DNA of 64,000 nucleotides from the NCBI GenBank assembly GCA_016712345.1, contig JADJRH010000011.1, positions 3,658,001-3,722,000 on the forward strand, in the 5' to 3' direction. Both the position numbers and the translations under genes were made by a program. Below the pieces are notes generated by a model. It did not search any database and was not told where the DNA came from. It was given only the letters and a program-made list of their open reading frames with translations. The stretch comes from Polyangiaceae bacterium (lineage in GTDB: Bacteria > Myxococcota_A > Polyangia > Polyangiales > Polyangiaceae). Below are positions 25,153-35,257 of this stretch, one piece after another. Each line of letters begins with the position of its first letter. The first letter of the stretch is position 1.

Positions 25153-25347
25153 TTATAAATCGCGTCGGGTAATGAGCACACCGCCCACCATTGCGGCAAG
25201 CGCGGCCACGCGCGCGTCGGATCGCGCCAGAATCACTCCCGCAATCGCACAGACACAGCCAAACGCGATGCTGCTTGTGAGGAGCCTCGCTCGCGACGAC
25301 CGGGGAGTCGGTTCTTTGCGAGGTCGCGAACGGTACGGATTGGCCAT
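25153..25347 (-). CDS. Small hypothetical membrane protein
   Basis: A 64-residue frame with a basic N-terminus and two hydrophobic stretches (SSIAFGCVCAIAGVILA and VAALAAMVGGVLI), consistent with a small two-helix inner-membrane protein. It is convergent with the AcpH-like gene. Its reality rests only on the frame and hydropathy. The spacer 25348-25643 shows nothing else convincing. Confidence 0.45.
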   Translation of the reverse strand: MANPYRSRPRKEPTPRSSRARLLTSSIAFGCVCAIAGVILARSDARVAALAAMVGGVLITRRDL

Positions 25348-25643
25348 GTTGGCAAGATCTTAACATCCGCGCGCAGCAACCCCGGTACGGCTTTTTTTCG
25401 TTTTCGCCGGGCATTCATTCCACTTTTCAGTACACGGCTGTATACACTTTGTACCGGTCAAACGCAGCCGGTTTGAAATAATGCGCCGCCCATAACGAAC
25501 AGCCTCGGCCGCCTGCCCGACGGTCGGCGCCTTCACCTGAGCAGGATTTTGACGGTGGTAGTTGGGAACTTTTTCTTGAACAAAGAATTTAGAGGTTCCG
25601 CGTGCGCCCCGACCACATTCGGCGTATGCGGGGCAACGAAACG

Positions 25644-26369
25644 ATGAGTACCGAAGCGCCGGCTGAAGCACTTCCGCAAAAGCGCCCTTCTTCGCTCGGA
25701 GTTTTGTTCGCCTCCGAAGCGGCCATGATGCAGCAGGCTCTCGCGGGCCGCGCTCGCTGGTTCTTCCTGGTCGCCTGGTTGTGTTCAATCCTCCTCGGCG
25801 CGGTCGTCGCCGTGCGCATCAACGCTCAGAGCAAAACCCTCGCAATGCTCGACATGAGCGGTCAACTCAAGTCCATGAGTGACCGTCAAATCGCCGATGA
25901 AGTGCGCAACGCCGAACGCGTGGCGCAGGTAACTACCATTGCCAAAGGCGCCGTCGGAACCCCTGTACAACTCGGCCTCGCCTGTTTCGCGCTTCTGTTT
26001 CTATGTTGGTTTTTCAAGGGTAAGGTTCGAGGAAGCGCCGTTGTCCCCGTGGCCGCAACCACCCTTATTCCCGGCGCCGTTGCCAACTTGATCGATGTGG
26101 TGTTTGCCCTTCGAAACGCGGCACTTCCGCCGCAGGGAGCGGTTCTCGGCCCACGAACGCTCACCGCCGCGCTCGGGCTGTTGGGTAGACCGCTTATGGG
26201 CCCCACCGTCAAGTTGGGAAACGCTGTTGACTTTTTCTCCCTGTGGGCGGCGCTCATCATGGGGTATGGCGTGTTCGCCGTCGGGCGCGTTCCAAAAGCG
26301 CGCGCGCTGATCGGCACCCTCGTCGCATGGGTCTGTTTCAGGCTACTCACCAACGTAGCGGGCGGATAA
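25644..26369 (+). CDS. YIP1-like multi-spanning membrane protein
   Basis: A 241-residue protein with an N-terminal cytoplasmic stretch and about five hydrophobic segments. The closing part SLWAALIMGYGVFAVGRVPKARA resembles the bacterial YIP1 domain. Between helices one and two lies a charged segment (about residues 68-100). The start is ATG MSTEAPAE; the longer frame from 25602 lacks support. It is 21 bp upstream of the periplasmic adaptor and so is the first gene of the export operon, perhaps a scaffold or accessory subunit. Confidence 0.65.
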   Translation: MSTEAPAEALPQKRPSSLGVLFASEAAMMQQALAGRARWFFLVAWLCSILLGAVVAVRINAQSKTLAMLDMSGQLKSMSDRQIADEVRNAERVAQVTTIAKGAVGTPVQLGLACFALLFLCWFFKGKVRGSAVVPVAATTLIPGAVANLIDVVFALRNAALPPQGAVLGPRTLTAALGLLGRPLMGPTVKLGNAVDFFSLWAALIMGYGVFAVGRVPKARALIGTLVAWVCFRLLTNVAGG

Positions 26370-26390
26370 AAACACCAAAGGGTAAGCAGA

Positions 26391-27696
26391 TGACCACCGG
26401 CCGTTGGATCTTCGCAGCGATCATTCTCATCTTGGTAGGTTTGGCTACCGCCCAGGGGCTCAAACCCAAACCGCCCCCCGCCACCGAGGTCACCACAGCG
26501 GCCGTCAAACGGCAAGACGTTGTGCGCACAGTCACGGCCGCGGGCCATCTGCAAGCGCGTGAAACCGTCAAAGTCAGTTCCAACGTTACAGGCGAACTTT
26601 TGTCCCTTTCTGTAAAAGAAGGTGACCAAGTAAAAAAAGGTCAGGTGCTCGGTCAAATTGATAAACGCCTTGCCGAGTCGCAGGTGGCCCAATTTCGCGG
26701 CGCCGTCGCATCTTCTGTTGCTCAAACCCTCCAGTTTGAAGAGAGCATAGCGCAAGACAAACGCGACCTAGAACGCATTCAAAAGTTAAACGCAGAGGGT
26801 CTTGCCACCCAATCTGAGTTGGAAAAGGCTCAAAGTCTCCTCCGCCTTGATGAAAGTCGAAAAGCCGCCCAGCGACAAATTGTGGCGCAAAATCAAGGTC
26901 AACTTGAAACCGCTCTATACAACCTGTCGCGCGCCACACTCACCGCCCCCATTGATGGAACCATCCTTGAAATCAACCACAAGTGGGTGAACGCATCCGC
27001 GGCTCCGAGTTGAGTGACGACGTGGTGCTTGTCATGGGCGGGCTTTCAGAAATGGAAGTGAAAGTTGAAGTGGGCGAACACGAAGTGGTAGGTATCCACG
27101 AAGGGGATGAAGCCACGGTAGAAATCGACGCCATTGTCGATAAGCAGTTTAAAGGGCACGTGGTTGCCGTGGGCAGAAACGCCCAAATCAAAAACCCCGG
27201 CACCGACGCTGAAATCACCACGTTTTTCGTTCGAATTGGGCTCGACACACCCCCTGAAGGCGGCCTTCCGGGCCTCTCGGCCTCCGTGGCCATTGCCACC
27301 GCCAAACATACAAATGTGTTAACTGTACCCATTCAGGCCGTCACCTCGCGTGACCCCAAAAAGCTTGAGGGCTCCGCAAACGCGAGTGGAAGTCCCTCGG
27401 CGAGCGCCGCCCCAACCGCCGCCGCATCCGCATCCGCCCAGGGTACACAACCCACCTCGGGCAAAGGCAAACCGGGCAAGGTTGTCTTTGTTGTCAAAGA
27501 CGGCCAGGCCGAAATGCGACCCATAAAAACGGGCATTGCAAGCCGCACCGATGTAGAAGTTACAGAAGGTCTGAACGAGGGCGAAACCATTGTTGACGGC
27601 CCTTACAGAACCCTCGCACGTGAACTTGAAGACGGTCAAACGGTGAAGGTGCAGTCTAAAGAGGCCATGGAAGAGCAGGGGCCCAAAAAGGACTAA
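26391..27696 (+). CDS. Periplasmic adaptor (HlyD/MacA family), split by a one-base loss
   Basis: Two frames join into one membrane-fusion protein of about 434 residues: N-terminal anchor, lipoyl-type domain (VKVSSNVTGELLSLSVKEGDQVKKGQ), an alpha-hairpin (about residues 95-185), and TAPIDGTILEINHK. After the break comes VGERIRGSE, a beta-barrel and membrane-proximal region, and a Ser/Ala-rich insertion before KPGKVVFVVKDG. One G is missing near 26983; adding it restores family-like sequence across the junction. It would link the MacB-type permeases to an outer-membrane channel. No TolC is in the window. Confidence 0.8.
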
Positions 27697-27702
27697 CCTC
27701 CT

Positions 27703-28491
27703 ATGGCACTCATTGAACTTGACCACATAGGGAAGTGCTACGACCTTGGACTTTCCAAGGTACACGCCCTCAAAGACATCCACGTTTCTATCGAAACCGG
27801 TGAGCTTGTAGCCATCGTTGGACAGTCAGGTTCGGGCAAAAGCACGCTGATGAATATCGTCGGCTGTTTAGATGTGCCTACCAGCGGCCGTTACCACCTT
27901 TCAGGTCGCGACGTGAGCGAGCTTTCCGACGATGAACTGAGCGACGTTCGCAACCTGGAGATCGGTTTCATCTTTCAGAGTTTTCAGCTCCTCCCGCGCG
28001 CGAGCGCACTTGAAAACGTGGAGTTGCCCCTCATCTACCGCGGCATCTCCAAAAAAGAACGCCGCGAACTCGCCATCGCCGCGCTCGAACAGGTTGAGCT
28101 TGCCGACAGGATGAAACACAGGCCCACCGAATTGTCAGGTGGTCAGCGCCAACGCGTGGCCATCGCCCGCGCGCTTGTCACTCAACCTTCGCTCCTTCTT
28201 GCCGACGAACCTACCGGCAACCTTGACAGTCGAACCGGTGAAGAAATTGTTCGCCTCTTTCTCGACCTCCACTCCAAAGGCAACACCATTGTTCTCGTTA
28301 CCCACGAGCCAAAATTGGCCGCCCGCTGCCCGCGCGCCGTTCGCATTGTGGACGGGTTGGTCATTGCGGACGGTCCGGGTAGAGAAGTGGCCCTCGCCAA
28401 CGCCGAGGCAATGGGTGCCGACGTGGTGGCTCAGGTGCTGGCCGCGGAAGCCGCCGCCGCTTCGCACCGTAAGGGAGCCTTCGCCCCGTGA
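27703..28491 (+). CDS. MacB-type ABC transporter ATP-binding protein
   Basis: A 262-residue ATPase with Walker A GQSGSGKST, Q-loop FQSFQLLPR, signature LSGGQRQRVAIARAL, Walker B LLLADEPTGNLDS and H-loop VTHEP, a perfect LolD/MacB pattern. It is 6 bp after the adaptor gene and overlaps the first permease by 4 bp, so coupled translation is likely. Here ATPase and permease are separate proteins, unlike E. coli MacB. Confidence 0.95.
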   Translation: MALIELDHIGKCYDLGLSKVHALKDIHVSIETGELVAIVGQSGSGKSTLMNIVGCLDVPTSGRYHLSGRDVSELSDDELSDVRNLEIGFIFQSFQLLPRASALENVELPLIYRGISKKERRELAIAALEQVELADRMKHRPTELSGGQRQRVAIARALVTQPSLLLADEPTGNLDSRTGEEIVRLFLDLHSKGNTIVLVTHEPKLAARCPRAVRIVDGLVIADGPGREVALANAEAMGADVVAQVLAAEAAAASHRKGAFAP

Positions 28492-29840
28492 GTACACCCG
28501 CCGCGCCCTCCCCTACCCCCAACTCGCCTGAAACTCCACCTCCCCAAGTTTCAAGTGGTAAGGTTCCACTCCGCGGCAAGGCCAAAAAACTGAGCCTGTG
28601 GGCCCGTTTTCGGCGCGTTTTTGCAGAAATCGCCGATGCGGTTATCCAGGCCGTTCAATCGCTTATCGCCCACCGCCTCCGTGCGGCTCTCACCATTTCA
28701 GGCGTGTCGGTCGGCATCATGGCCGTCATTATCATCTTCATGGTTGAGTCGGGCATGGAGGCGAGTTTTGCCCGCCAGCTCAACTCTCTCGGCCCCAATA
28801 CCCTCTATGTACACAAGTGGGCCTGGGGCGTCGGTGGGCGCGACTGGTGGAAACTCCGCAACCGCCCCGCTGTTGGCCAAATGGATTACAGAGCGCTCCT
28901 TGCCAACGCCAAGTTACCCATTGCGATCTCCCCTGTGGCAAATACCGAAGCGGTGGTGAGTCGAGCTGAAAAAGAAGTTAAAAATATCGACATTCGCGGC
29001 ACCACAGAAGCGTTTCTAGAGGCGGGCGGCTGGCAACTTAAACGGGGTAGGTTTATCAGCGACCTCGATCACGAAATCGGATCCGACGCGTGCGTCATCG
29101 GCGCCGATCTCGAAGACGCGTTCTTCAAAAGCGGGGACGCTTTGGGCCAAAGAATCAAAGTCGGCCCCACCACCCGCTGCACAGTGGTGGGTACACTTGT
29201 CAGAAAAGGAAACGCGTTCGGGCGCTCGCAGGATGGGTTGGTTGTCATGCCCCTATCCTCGTTTTTGCGCTCTTTCGGCCCCAAACGAGGCCTGACAATC
29301 GCCGTAGTCGCCGAAGCCGGCAAAGTGATGGAAACCGAAGACGAGGTGATCGCCGTGCTCCGCGCAGCGCGCCGCCTTGGCCCCGATCAAGAGGACAACT
29401 TCTCGGTCAACCGGCAAGACAAGATCTTGCAGGGTTTCAACCAAACCATGATGACCGTCAACCTTGTCGGCATTCTTGTCGGTGTGATCACCGCCGCCGT
29501 TGCCGGCATTGGCATCATGAATATCCTTCTTGTTTCGGTAAAAGAGCGCACGCGGGAAATTGGAATCAGGCGCGCCTTGGGGGCCCGACGGGGAAGCATC
29601 CTCATTCAGTTTTTGTGTGAAGCCGTTATTGTCGCGTTGGTAGGTGGAGCTGTTGGAGTTGGCCTGGGAGCCGGTGCCGCCGCTCTACTCGACTTACTGA
29701 GTCCGGTACCCGCCAGTATCGATCCTAGGGTTGTTACAGGTGGAGTGTTGGGTTCATGTATTTTGGGGGCGATCTTCGGCCTTTGGCCAGCCCTTTCGGC
29801 GGCGTTCCTCCATCCCATTGAGGCACTCCGCCATGAGTAG
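28488..29840 (+). CDS. MacB-type ABC permease, first subunit
   Basis: A 450-residue FtsX/MacB permease: cytoplasmic Pro-rich N-terminus, first helix near residues 70-90 (ALTISGVSVGIMAVIIIFMVE), a large periplasmic domain, and three C-terminal helices containing the family motif VKERTREIGIRRALGARR. It starts with GTG or ATG overlapping the ATPase stop and ends overlapping the second permease by 8 bp. Two different permeases following one ATPase suggest a heterodimeric export channel for a peptide, lipid or small molecule. Confidence 0.92.
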   Translation: MSTPAAPSPTPNSPETPPPQVSSGKVPLRGKAKKLSLWARFRRVFAEIADAVIQAVQSLIAHRLRAALTISGVSVGIMAVIIIFMVESGMEASFARQLNSLGPNTLYVHKWAWGVGGRDWWKLRNRPAVGQMDYRALLANAKLPIAISPVANTEAVVSRAEKEVKNIDIRGTTEAFLEAGGWQLKRGRFISDLDHEIGSDACVIGADLEDAFFKSGDALGQRIKVGPTTRCTVVGTLVRKGNAFGRSQDGLVVMPLSSFLRSFGPKRGLTIAVVAEAGKVMETEDEVIAVLRAARRLGPDQEDNFSVNRQDKILQGFNQTMMTVNLVGILVGVITAAVAGIGIMNILLVSVKERTREIGIRRALGARRGSILIQFLCEAVIVALVGGAVGVGLGAGAAALLDLLSPVPASIDPRVVTGGVLGSCILGAIFGLWPALSAAFLHPIEALRHE

Positions 29841-31131
29841 CGCCGCCCCGGCGGTGAGCCTGCGCAGTCTTCCCAAACGTTCACGCATTGGGAAAATGGT
29901 CGCCGGCATCCGCGCCCGGGTAGATGATTTTCGACTTGCTGTGGGCGCGCTTTCAAGTCACCCCCTCCGTTCCGGGTTAACCCTCCTCGGCATCGTCATC
30001 GGCGTTTTTACCGTGGTCGCCATGATGAGCCTCCTCAACGGCCTCCAAACATCCATCAACAAAAACATGGGCGGTCTTGGGGCCGACGTGTTTCAGATCC
30101 AGCGTCTTCCATCGTTTTCGTTCGGGCAAATGCCGCCCGAAATTCAACGGCGCAAAAACCTTACCCTCAACCAAGCTGTTGAGCTTCGCGAATCTCTACC
30201 CCAAGCAAAACAAGTTGGGGCCGAGGTTTGGGAAGGTGGAAAAGAAATCTCCCGCGGAGCCGAATCTATCAACGGGGCGGCCGTAGCCGGCGGCACACCT
30301 GAATTTTTTACAAACAACAATCTACCCATCGGCGCGGGCCGCGGTTATACCGATGCCGAGGCGATGGGAGCATCGCGCGTGATCGTGCTCGGAGCCGGTG
30401 TTGTTGACGTGCTTTTCCCCGGTGAAAACCCGCTCGGTCAACAGGTAAAACTGGGCAAAATGGAGCTGGAAGTCATCGGCACCATCGAGCGGCAGGGTGG
30501 CAGCCCCTTTGAAGGCAACCCAGATAACCTCGTTTCCGTCCCCATCTCTCTGTTCTTTCAACTGTACGGTACCAACCGTTCGGTCAACATCACTGTCATG
30601 GCGCAGGACCACAAAAACATGGCGCGCCTTCAGGATCTTGCCATTGCGTCGTTCCGTACAATCCGTGGTCTACCCACCGAAATCGATAACGACTTTGACA
30701 TGTATTCCAACGACTCGGCCCGCCAAAACTTCGACCAAATCGCGGGAACAGTCACCGCCGCCGGCCTTGTCATTTGTACATTCACACTCATTGTCGGCGG
30801 CATCGGCGTCATGAACATCATGCTCGTCGCCGTTACAGAACGAACGCGTGAAATCGGCCTTCGAAAAGCCCTCGGCGCGCGCCGCACTCGCATTCTCACC
30901 CAGTTTGTTATTGAAGCCATCCTGCTCGCCTTTTTCGGCGGCGTGATTGGAGTGGGGCTCGCCTACCTTGCCACATCCCTCGCCCACTTTTTAGAATTTC
31001 CGGCCGAAGTGCCCCTTTGGGCCGTGGCTCTCGGTCTAACCGTTTCGAGTGGAATTGGGCTCTTGGCCGGCATCTACCCCGCCTTTCGAGCGTCGCGGTT
31101 GGTCGCGGCAGAAGCGTTGCGCGTGGAGTAG
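29833..31131 (+). CDS. MacB-type ABC permease, second subunit
   Basis: A 432-residue paralogue of the preceding permease. It has a first helix (LRSGLTLLGIVIGVFTVVAMMSLL), a periplasmic domain and a C-terminal block with VTERTREIGLRKALGARR. The ATG at 29833 is inside the end of the first permease gene, so translation is probably coupled. The frame continues unbroken to the stop 5 bp before the PhyH gene start. It likely pairs with the first permease. Confidence 0.92.
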   Translation: MSSAAPAVSLRSLPKRSRIGKMVAGIRARVDDFRLAVGALSSHPLRSGLTLLGIVIGVFTVVAMMSLLNGLQTSINKNMGGLGADVFQIQRLPSFSFGQMPPEIQRRKNLTLNQAVELRESLPQAKQVGAEVWEGGKEISRGAESINGAAVAGGTPEFFTNNNLPIGAGRGYTDAEAMGASRVIVLGAGVVDVLFPGENPLGQQVKLGKMELEVIGTIERQGGSPFEGNPDNLVSVPISLFFQLYGTNRSVNITVMAQDHKNMARLQDLAIASFRTIRGLPTEIDNDFDMYSNDSARQNFDQIAGTVTAAGLVICTFTLIVGGIGVMNIMLVAVTERTREIGLRKALGARRTRILTQFVIEAILLAFFGGVIGVGLAYLATSLAHFLEFPAEVPLWAVALGLTVSSGIGLLAGIYPAFRASRLVAAEALRVE

Positions 31132-31135
31132 AACA

Positions 31136-31972
31136 ATGAGCGGTCTTTCCCCCTCGCAAAAAGAACTCTACTCCCAGTTGGGGTATCTCGTCGTACCCGG
31201 GTTTCTACCTATTGAAACCTGTCAAACCCTTCGCGAGCGCGCCGCTTTTCTGGTGGACGGGTTTGACCCTCAGACAGTCTCGATCTTTTCCACCAAAAAT
31301 CAAAGCTCCACCACCGACGACTACTTTCTCAACTCGGGCCGCGATATCCGCTTTTTCTTTGAAGAAGAAGCGTTTCTACCCAATGGGCAACTCCGTCAAG
31401 AAAAAGCCCACTCCATCAACAAAATTGGCCACGCCCTCCACACGCTTGACCCGGTGTTTTCCGCCCTTTCTGCAAGCGAGTCTATCCTCGGCGTTGTGCG
31501 CGACCTGGGCATGAAAAGCCCCGTTCAACTCCAGTCAATGTACATTTTCAAAAACCCGTTTATCGGCGGTGACGTGGCCTGCCACCAAGACGGAACATTC
31601 CTCTATACCGAACCTGAAAGTGTCACAGGCCTTTGGTTCGCTCTTGAAGACGCCACCGTTGAAAATGGCTGTCTGTGGGCTTTACCCGGTGGCCATGTCG
31701 AACCGCTGCGCCGCCGCTTTGTGCGTACACCGGGCGGCAAAACTCAAATGCTCCCACTCCACTCCGCTCCCCTGCCCGACGTTGCCCCGAGCGTGCCCTG
31801 GGTTCCGGTAGAAGTGCCCGCCGGAACCCTGGTCCTCCTCCACGGTCGCCTCCCCCACTGGAGCGGCGCCAACCGCTCCCCAAAGTCACGCCACGCCTAC
31901 GCGGTCCACGTTGTCGACGCCGCCTGCCACTACCCGGATGACAACTGGCTTCAACCCGGCCCCGTTTCATAA
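31136..31972 (+). CDS. PhyH-family Fe(II)/2-oxoglutarate dioxygenase
   Basis: A 278-residue phytanoyl-CoA-dioxygenase-like protein. The iron ligands appear in CHQDGTF (HxD, near residue 150) and in HWSGANRSPKSRHAYAVH, with the 2-oxoglutarate-binding arginine in the latter. The N-terminal LGYLVVPGFLPIETCQTLRERA is typical. It begins 4 bp after the second permease, as the last gene of the export operon. In secondary metabolism this family hydroxylates small molecules, so it may modify the exported compound. That link is inference from position. Confidence 0.88.
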   Translation: MSGLSPSQKELYSQLGYLVVPGFLPIETCQTLRERAAFLVDGFDPQTVSIFSTKNQSSTTDDYFLNSGRDIRFFFEEEAFLPNGQLRQEKAHSINKIGHALHTLDPVFSALSASESILGVVRDLGMKSPVQLQSMYIFKNPFIGGDVACHQDGTFLYTEPESVTGLWFALEDATVENGCLWALPGGHVEPLRRRFVRTPGGKTQMLPLHSAPLPDVAPSVPWVPVEVPAGTLVLLHGRLPHWSGANRSPKSRHAYAVHVVDAACHYPDDNWLQPGPVS

Positions 31973-31999
31973 ACCGACTGAACGTGGTAGAGTTGCCCG

Positions 32000-32626
32000 G
32001 TGGAAACGCTGAAAGGTGAAGCCCTCGACCGCCGTATGGACGCCGTTCTGGGTTTCTTGGGAGATTTTTTCATGAGCAAATCGCCCGTGCACCTGGCGGC
32101 CGAAGAGGTTGCTCGGCACCTCGAAGAGGCCGGCATTGACTACGCGATCGCCGGCGCGCTCAGCCTTGGGGCACACGGCCTCGTTCGAGCCACAGAAGAC
32201 GTTGATATCATCATTACTCGTGACGGACTGGAACGTTTCAAAGAGCAATGGCTGGGAAGAGGTTATGTCAATCTCCGCGCGGGCGGAAAGCCTGTTCGCG
32301 ACACCGCGCACAACGTTCGAATCGACTTTTTGATTACAGGCGACTTTCCAGGTGACGGCAAACCGAAACCGGTCGCCGTCCCTGAGCCCAACACGGCGTC
32401 CGTCGCGGGTGAGAAATACCGGGTGTTGACCTTAAAAGCGCTTGTTGAACTCAAGCTTGCATCCGGTATGACGGCCCCACATCGCATGCAAGACCTGACA
32501 GACGTCATGCGCCTCATCCACGTGACAAAAATACCGCGTGAATTTGCCGAGCAACTCAACCCCTATGTCAGGGACAAATTTGATGAGCTATGGCAGATCG
32601 CCGAGCAGGCCGACCGCGACGAGTAG
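32000..32626 (+). CDS. AbiEii-like nucleotidyltransferase
   Basis: A 208-residue protein of the nucleotidyltransferase fold: AIAGALSLGAHGLVRATEDVDIII holds the G[G/A]-x8-12-DxD pattern, with a third acidic candidate in VRIDFLI. The central LTLKALVELKLASG and RMQDLTDV are also typical of AbiEii/MNT toxin-like members. No antitoxin partner (AbiEi) lies beside it, so it may be a solitary NTase. Start is GTG 32000, or ATG 32072 preceded by a good GGGAG. It follows the PhyH gene by 27 bp and is convergent with the phosphorylase. Confidence 0.7.
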   Translation: METLKGEALDRRMDAVLGFLGDFFMSKSPVHLAAEEVARHLEEAGIDYAIAGALSLGAHGLVRATEDVDIIITRDGLERFKEQWLGRGYVNLRAGGKPVRDTAHNVRIDFLITGDFPGDGKPKPVAVPEPNTASVAGEKYRVLTLKALVELKLASGMTAPHRMQDLTDVMRLIHVTKIPREFAEQLNPYVRDKFDELWQIAEQADRDE

Positions 32627-32665
32627 CATCAACTATCATTGACGGAATCAATACCTTTTCGCCGT

Positions 32666-35257
32666 TTATTGCCAGGCGATAAGCCCCATTGCATGAGGCC
32701 CGTGAAGGCCGGCGTGTTTGGGTAGTACCCTTACCGCAAAGGCGTGTTCACCCGCCTCCGATGGGGAGATGGTCCCCGCGTAGCGAATCTTACCATCGCC
32801 AAGTTCGGCAACAGGGTTCATTTCAACCGCTTTTCCGCCTGTAAAGGCGTGGTCGCCGTGAACCTTACCGTAGTAGAGTTCTACCGATACGTCCGCCGGG
32901 GTTAGCTTGGGTAGAGTGACGGTTGCTTCTACCCGAAGGGCTTCAGAAACAGCGATTTTGCTTTCTTCAGGCCAGGTAACTTCATCCACTTTGACATCGG
33001 GCCAAGCGGCCTCCACGCGGGTACGCCATTCTGACAAGGTGATGGCCAGTTTGCACCCGTCTTTGGCAAGCGCGTGCGTTCGATCCGCCGCTTGGGCGTA
33101 ACACTTTTCAACGTACTCTTTCACCATGCGGTGCGTGTTGAAATAGGGCCCGACACTGGCAATGCTGCGCTTCATGCGAGCTACCCATTTATGGGGTATA
33201 CCCTGAGCGTTTCGCTCGTAGAAAAGAGGTATCAGCTCTTCTTCGAGCAAACGGTAAAGTGCCTGCGCTTCAACGTGATCGCCGAAGCCGCTGTCTTGAT
33301 ATTCTTCGCCGCCGCCGATCGCAAAACCGTTGTCGCCGGTGTACGCTTCACACCACCATCCATCAAGAATGCTGGCATGGAGTACACCGTTCACCGCCGC
33401 TTTCATTCCGCTGGTTCCGCTCGCTTCAAGCGGTCTGCGGGGCGTGTTGAGCCACACGTCCACTCCACTCACAAGCTCGCGCGCAATGCCCATGTTGTAG
33501 TCTTCGATAAACACAATTCGACCGCGAAAGCCGTTTTGCCGCGACGCCCGCACAATGTCGCGAATCAGCTCTTTGCCGCCGATGTCTTGGGGGTGGGCTT
33601 TTCCGGCAAACACAAGCTGCACAGGTCGCTCGGCATGGTTGAGAATTTTGTGGAGTCGAGCCGGGTCACGCAGGAGTAAGGTGCCGCGTTTGTAGGTAGC
33701 AAATCGGCGTGCAAAACCAATGGTCAGAATGGAAGGATCGAGCAGGTGGGCAATGGTGGCGTCGTCCGGTTTTCCGCGGCGTTTCGCGGTTGCACGGAGG
33801 CGCTTTCGAACATTTGTTACAAGCTCGGCGCGCAGGGTTTGGTGCGCGTTCCACAGCTCTTGGTCGGGTACATTGTGAACGGCGTTCCAAACCTCGGCGG
33901 AGCACCCTTCTTCAAGAAAATGGTTCCCCATCACGCCGGAGTAGAGTTTCGCGAGGCGCGGCGCAATCCACGTTCCGGCGTGTACACCGTTGGTGACCGA
34001 CCCAATGGGAATGTCGTCCACAGGAACGTCGGGCCAGAGCGACTTCCACATCGAACGCGCTTCTCTACCGTGAAGAGCGCTCACCCCGTTGTACGTGTCC
34101 GCCGTGCGAATGGCGAGCACAGGCATTGAAAATTCAGATCCGTCGTCCGCAGGATTCAACCGACCGAGCGCAAGCAGGTCGGCCGTGGGTACACCCATTT
34201 CTTTGGCAAGAGCCTCCAGGTAGGGAAGCACCATGTCGCGCGGAAATGCGTCGTTCCCCGCGGGGACCGGCGTGTGCGTTGTGAACACGTTGCCCGCCGC
34301 ACATACCTCTCTTGCCGCCGCGAACGAGAGGGAGCCGTCAACCATTTTTCGCCGAATGCGCTCAATCGCAAGAAATGCCGAATGCCCTTCATTCATGTGG
34401 CAAATGGCCGGGTCTACCCCGAGCGTTCGAAGCATTCTATACCCACCCACGCCGAGTAGAATTTCTTGCCGGATGCGATGGGATCGATCCCCTCCGTACA
34501 AGGTGTTTGTCAAAGCTCGATCCCCCTCGGCGTTTTGGTCGAGGTCGGCGTCGAGAAGGTACAACTTGACCCGACCGACCTGAACAACCCACGCCTCAAT
34601 GGCAACCTCGCGCAATTTGAGCCCCCCCGCGGCGTCGAGAGCGATGGGCAGCGCCACAGTCACCGAAGCTCGTTGACCATTGGGTAGAAGCGCGGGCGAC
34701 ACGGGAAGGTCATGCCAGTCGTTCGGTGGATAACGCTCGGTTTGCCACCCTTCAATGTCCAACGCTTGGTGAAAATACCCTTTGGAAAAGGCAATTCCAA
34801 CACCTACCAATGGCAGACCCAAGTCGCTGGCGCTCTTCAGGTGATCACCCGCGAGCACCCCAAGGCCGCCTGAATAAACGGGCAGGCATTCATGAACGCC
34901 AAACTCCATGGAGAAGTAGGCAATGAGCGACCTACCCAAAGCGGTTTGCGCGTCCCGATGGGTTTTGTCAAACCACGTTTTTCGCCCCTGATATGCGCCG
35001 ATCAAGTCAACAACGCGGCCCATTTTCGACAAAAATTCAGAACTTTTTGACAGCTCATCCAGCCGCTCATTGTTGACTCTGCCCAAGAGTGCGAGCGGAT
35101 TTTCGTTCACATCAACGAATATTTCGGGGTCCACCTCACGAAAAAGTTCACGCGCTTCATGACAAAAACTAAATGTCAGATTTTTGGCCAGGTCAACAAG
35201 AGGCTTCAGCTCGTTTGGCAACCTCGGAAACACGTGAAAACGGTGGAGAGTGTGCAT
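32666..35257 (-). CDS. glgP: Alpha-glucan phosphorylase (GT35)
   Basis: An 863-residue phosphorylase of the short glucan-phosphorylase type that releases glucose 1-phosphate from alpha-1,4-glucans. Family landmarks are YFSMEFGVHECLPVYSGGLGVLAGDH near residue 115, HMNEGHSAFL, TTHTPVPAGND, and the PLP-region EASGTSGMKAAVNG near residue 615. A C-terminal beta-sandwich of about 100 residues follows. It is transcribed alone, convergent with the NTase. It probably mobilises glycogen-like storage polymer in the cytoplasm. Confidence 0.95.
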   Translation of the reverse strand: MHTLHRFHVFPRLPNELKPLVDLAKNLTFSFCHEARELFREVDPEIFVDVNENPLALLGRVNNERLDELSKSSEFLSKMGRVVDLIGAYQGRKTWFDKTHRDAQTALGRSLIAYFSMEFGVHECLPVYSGGLGVLAGDHLKSASDLGLPLVGVGIAFSKGYFHQALDIEGWQTERYPPNDWHDLPVSPALLPNGQRASVTVALPIALDAAGGLKLREVAIEAWVVQVGRVKLYLLDADLDQNAEGDRALTNTLYGGDRSHRIRQEILLGVGGYRMLRTLGVDPAICHMNEGHSAFLAIERIRRKMVDGSLSFAAAREVCAAGNVFTTHTPVPAGNDAFPRDMVLPYLEALAKEMGVPTADLLALGRLNPADDGSEFSMPVLAIRTADTYNGVSALHGREARSMWKSLWPDVPVDDIPIGSVTNGVHAGTWIAPRLAKLYSGVMGNHFLEEGCSAEVWNAVHNVPDQELWNAHQTLRAELVTNVRKRLRATAKRRGKPDDATIAHLLDPSILTIGFARRFATYKRGTLLLRDPARLHKILNHAERPVQLVFAGKAHPQDIGGKELIRDIVRASRQNGFRGRIVFIEDYNMGIARELVSGVDVWLNTPRRPLEASGTSGMKAAVNGVLHASILDGWWCEAYTGDNGFAIGGGEEYQDSGFGDHVEAQALYRLLEEELIPLFYERNAQGIPHKWVARMKRSIASVGPYFNTHRMVKEYVEKCYAQAADRTHALAKDGCKLAITLSEWRTRVEAAWPDVKVDEVTWPEESKIAVSEALRVEATVTLPKLTPADVSVELYYGKVHGDHAFTGGKAVEMNPVAELGDGKIRYAGTISPSEAGEHAFAVRVLPKHAGLHGPHAMGLIAWQ

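Noticed and set aside
32000..32626. AbiE toxin-antitoxin system
   Set aside because: Only the nucleotidyltransferase is present; no AbiEi-like antitoxin gene lies on either side.
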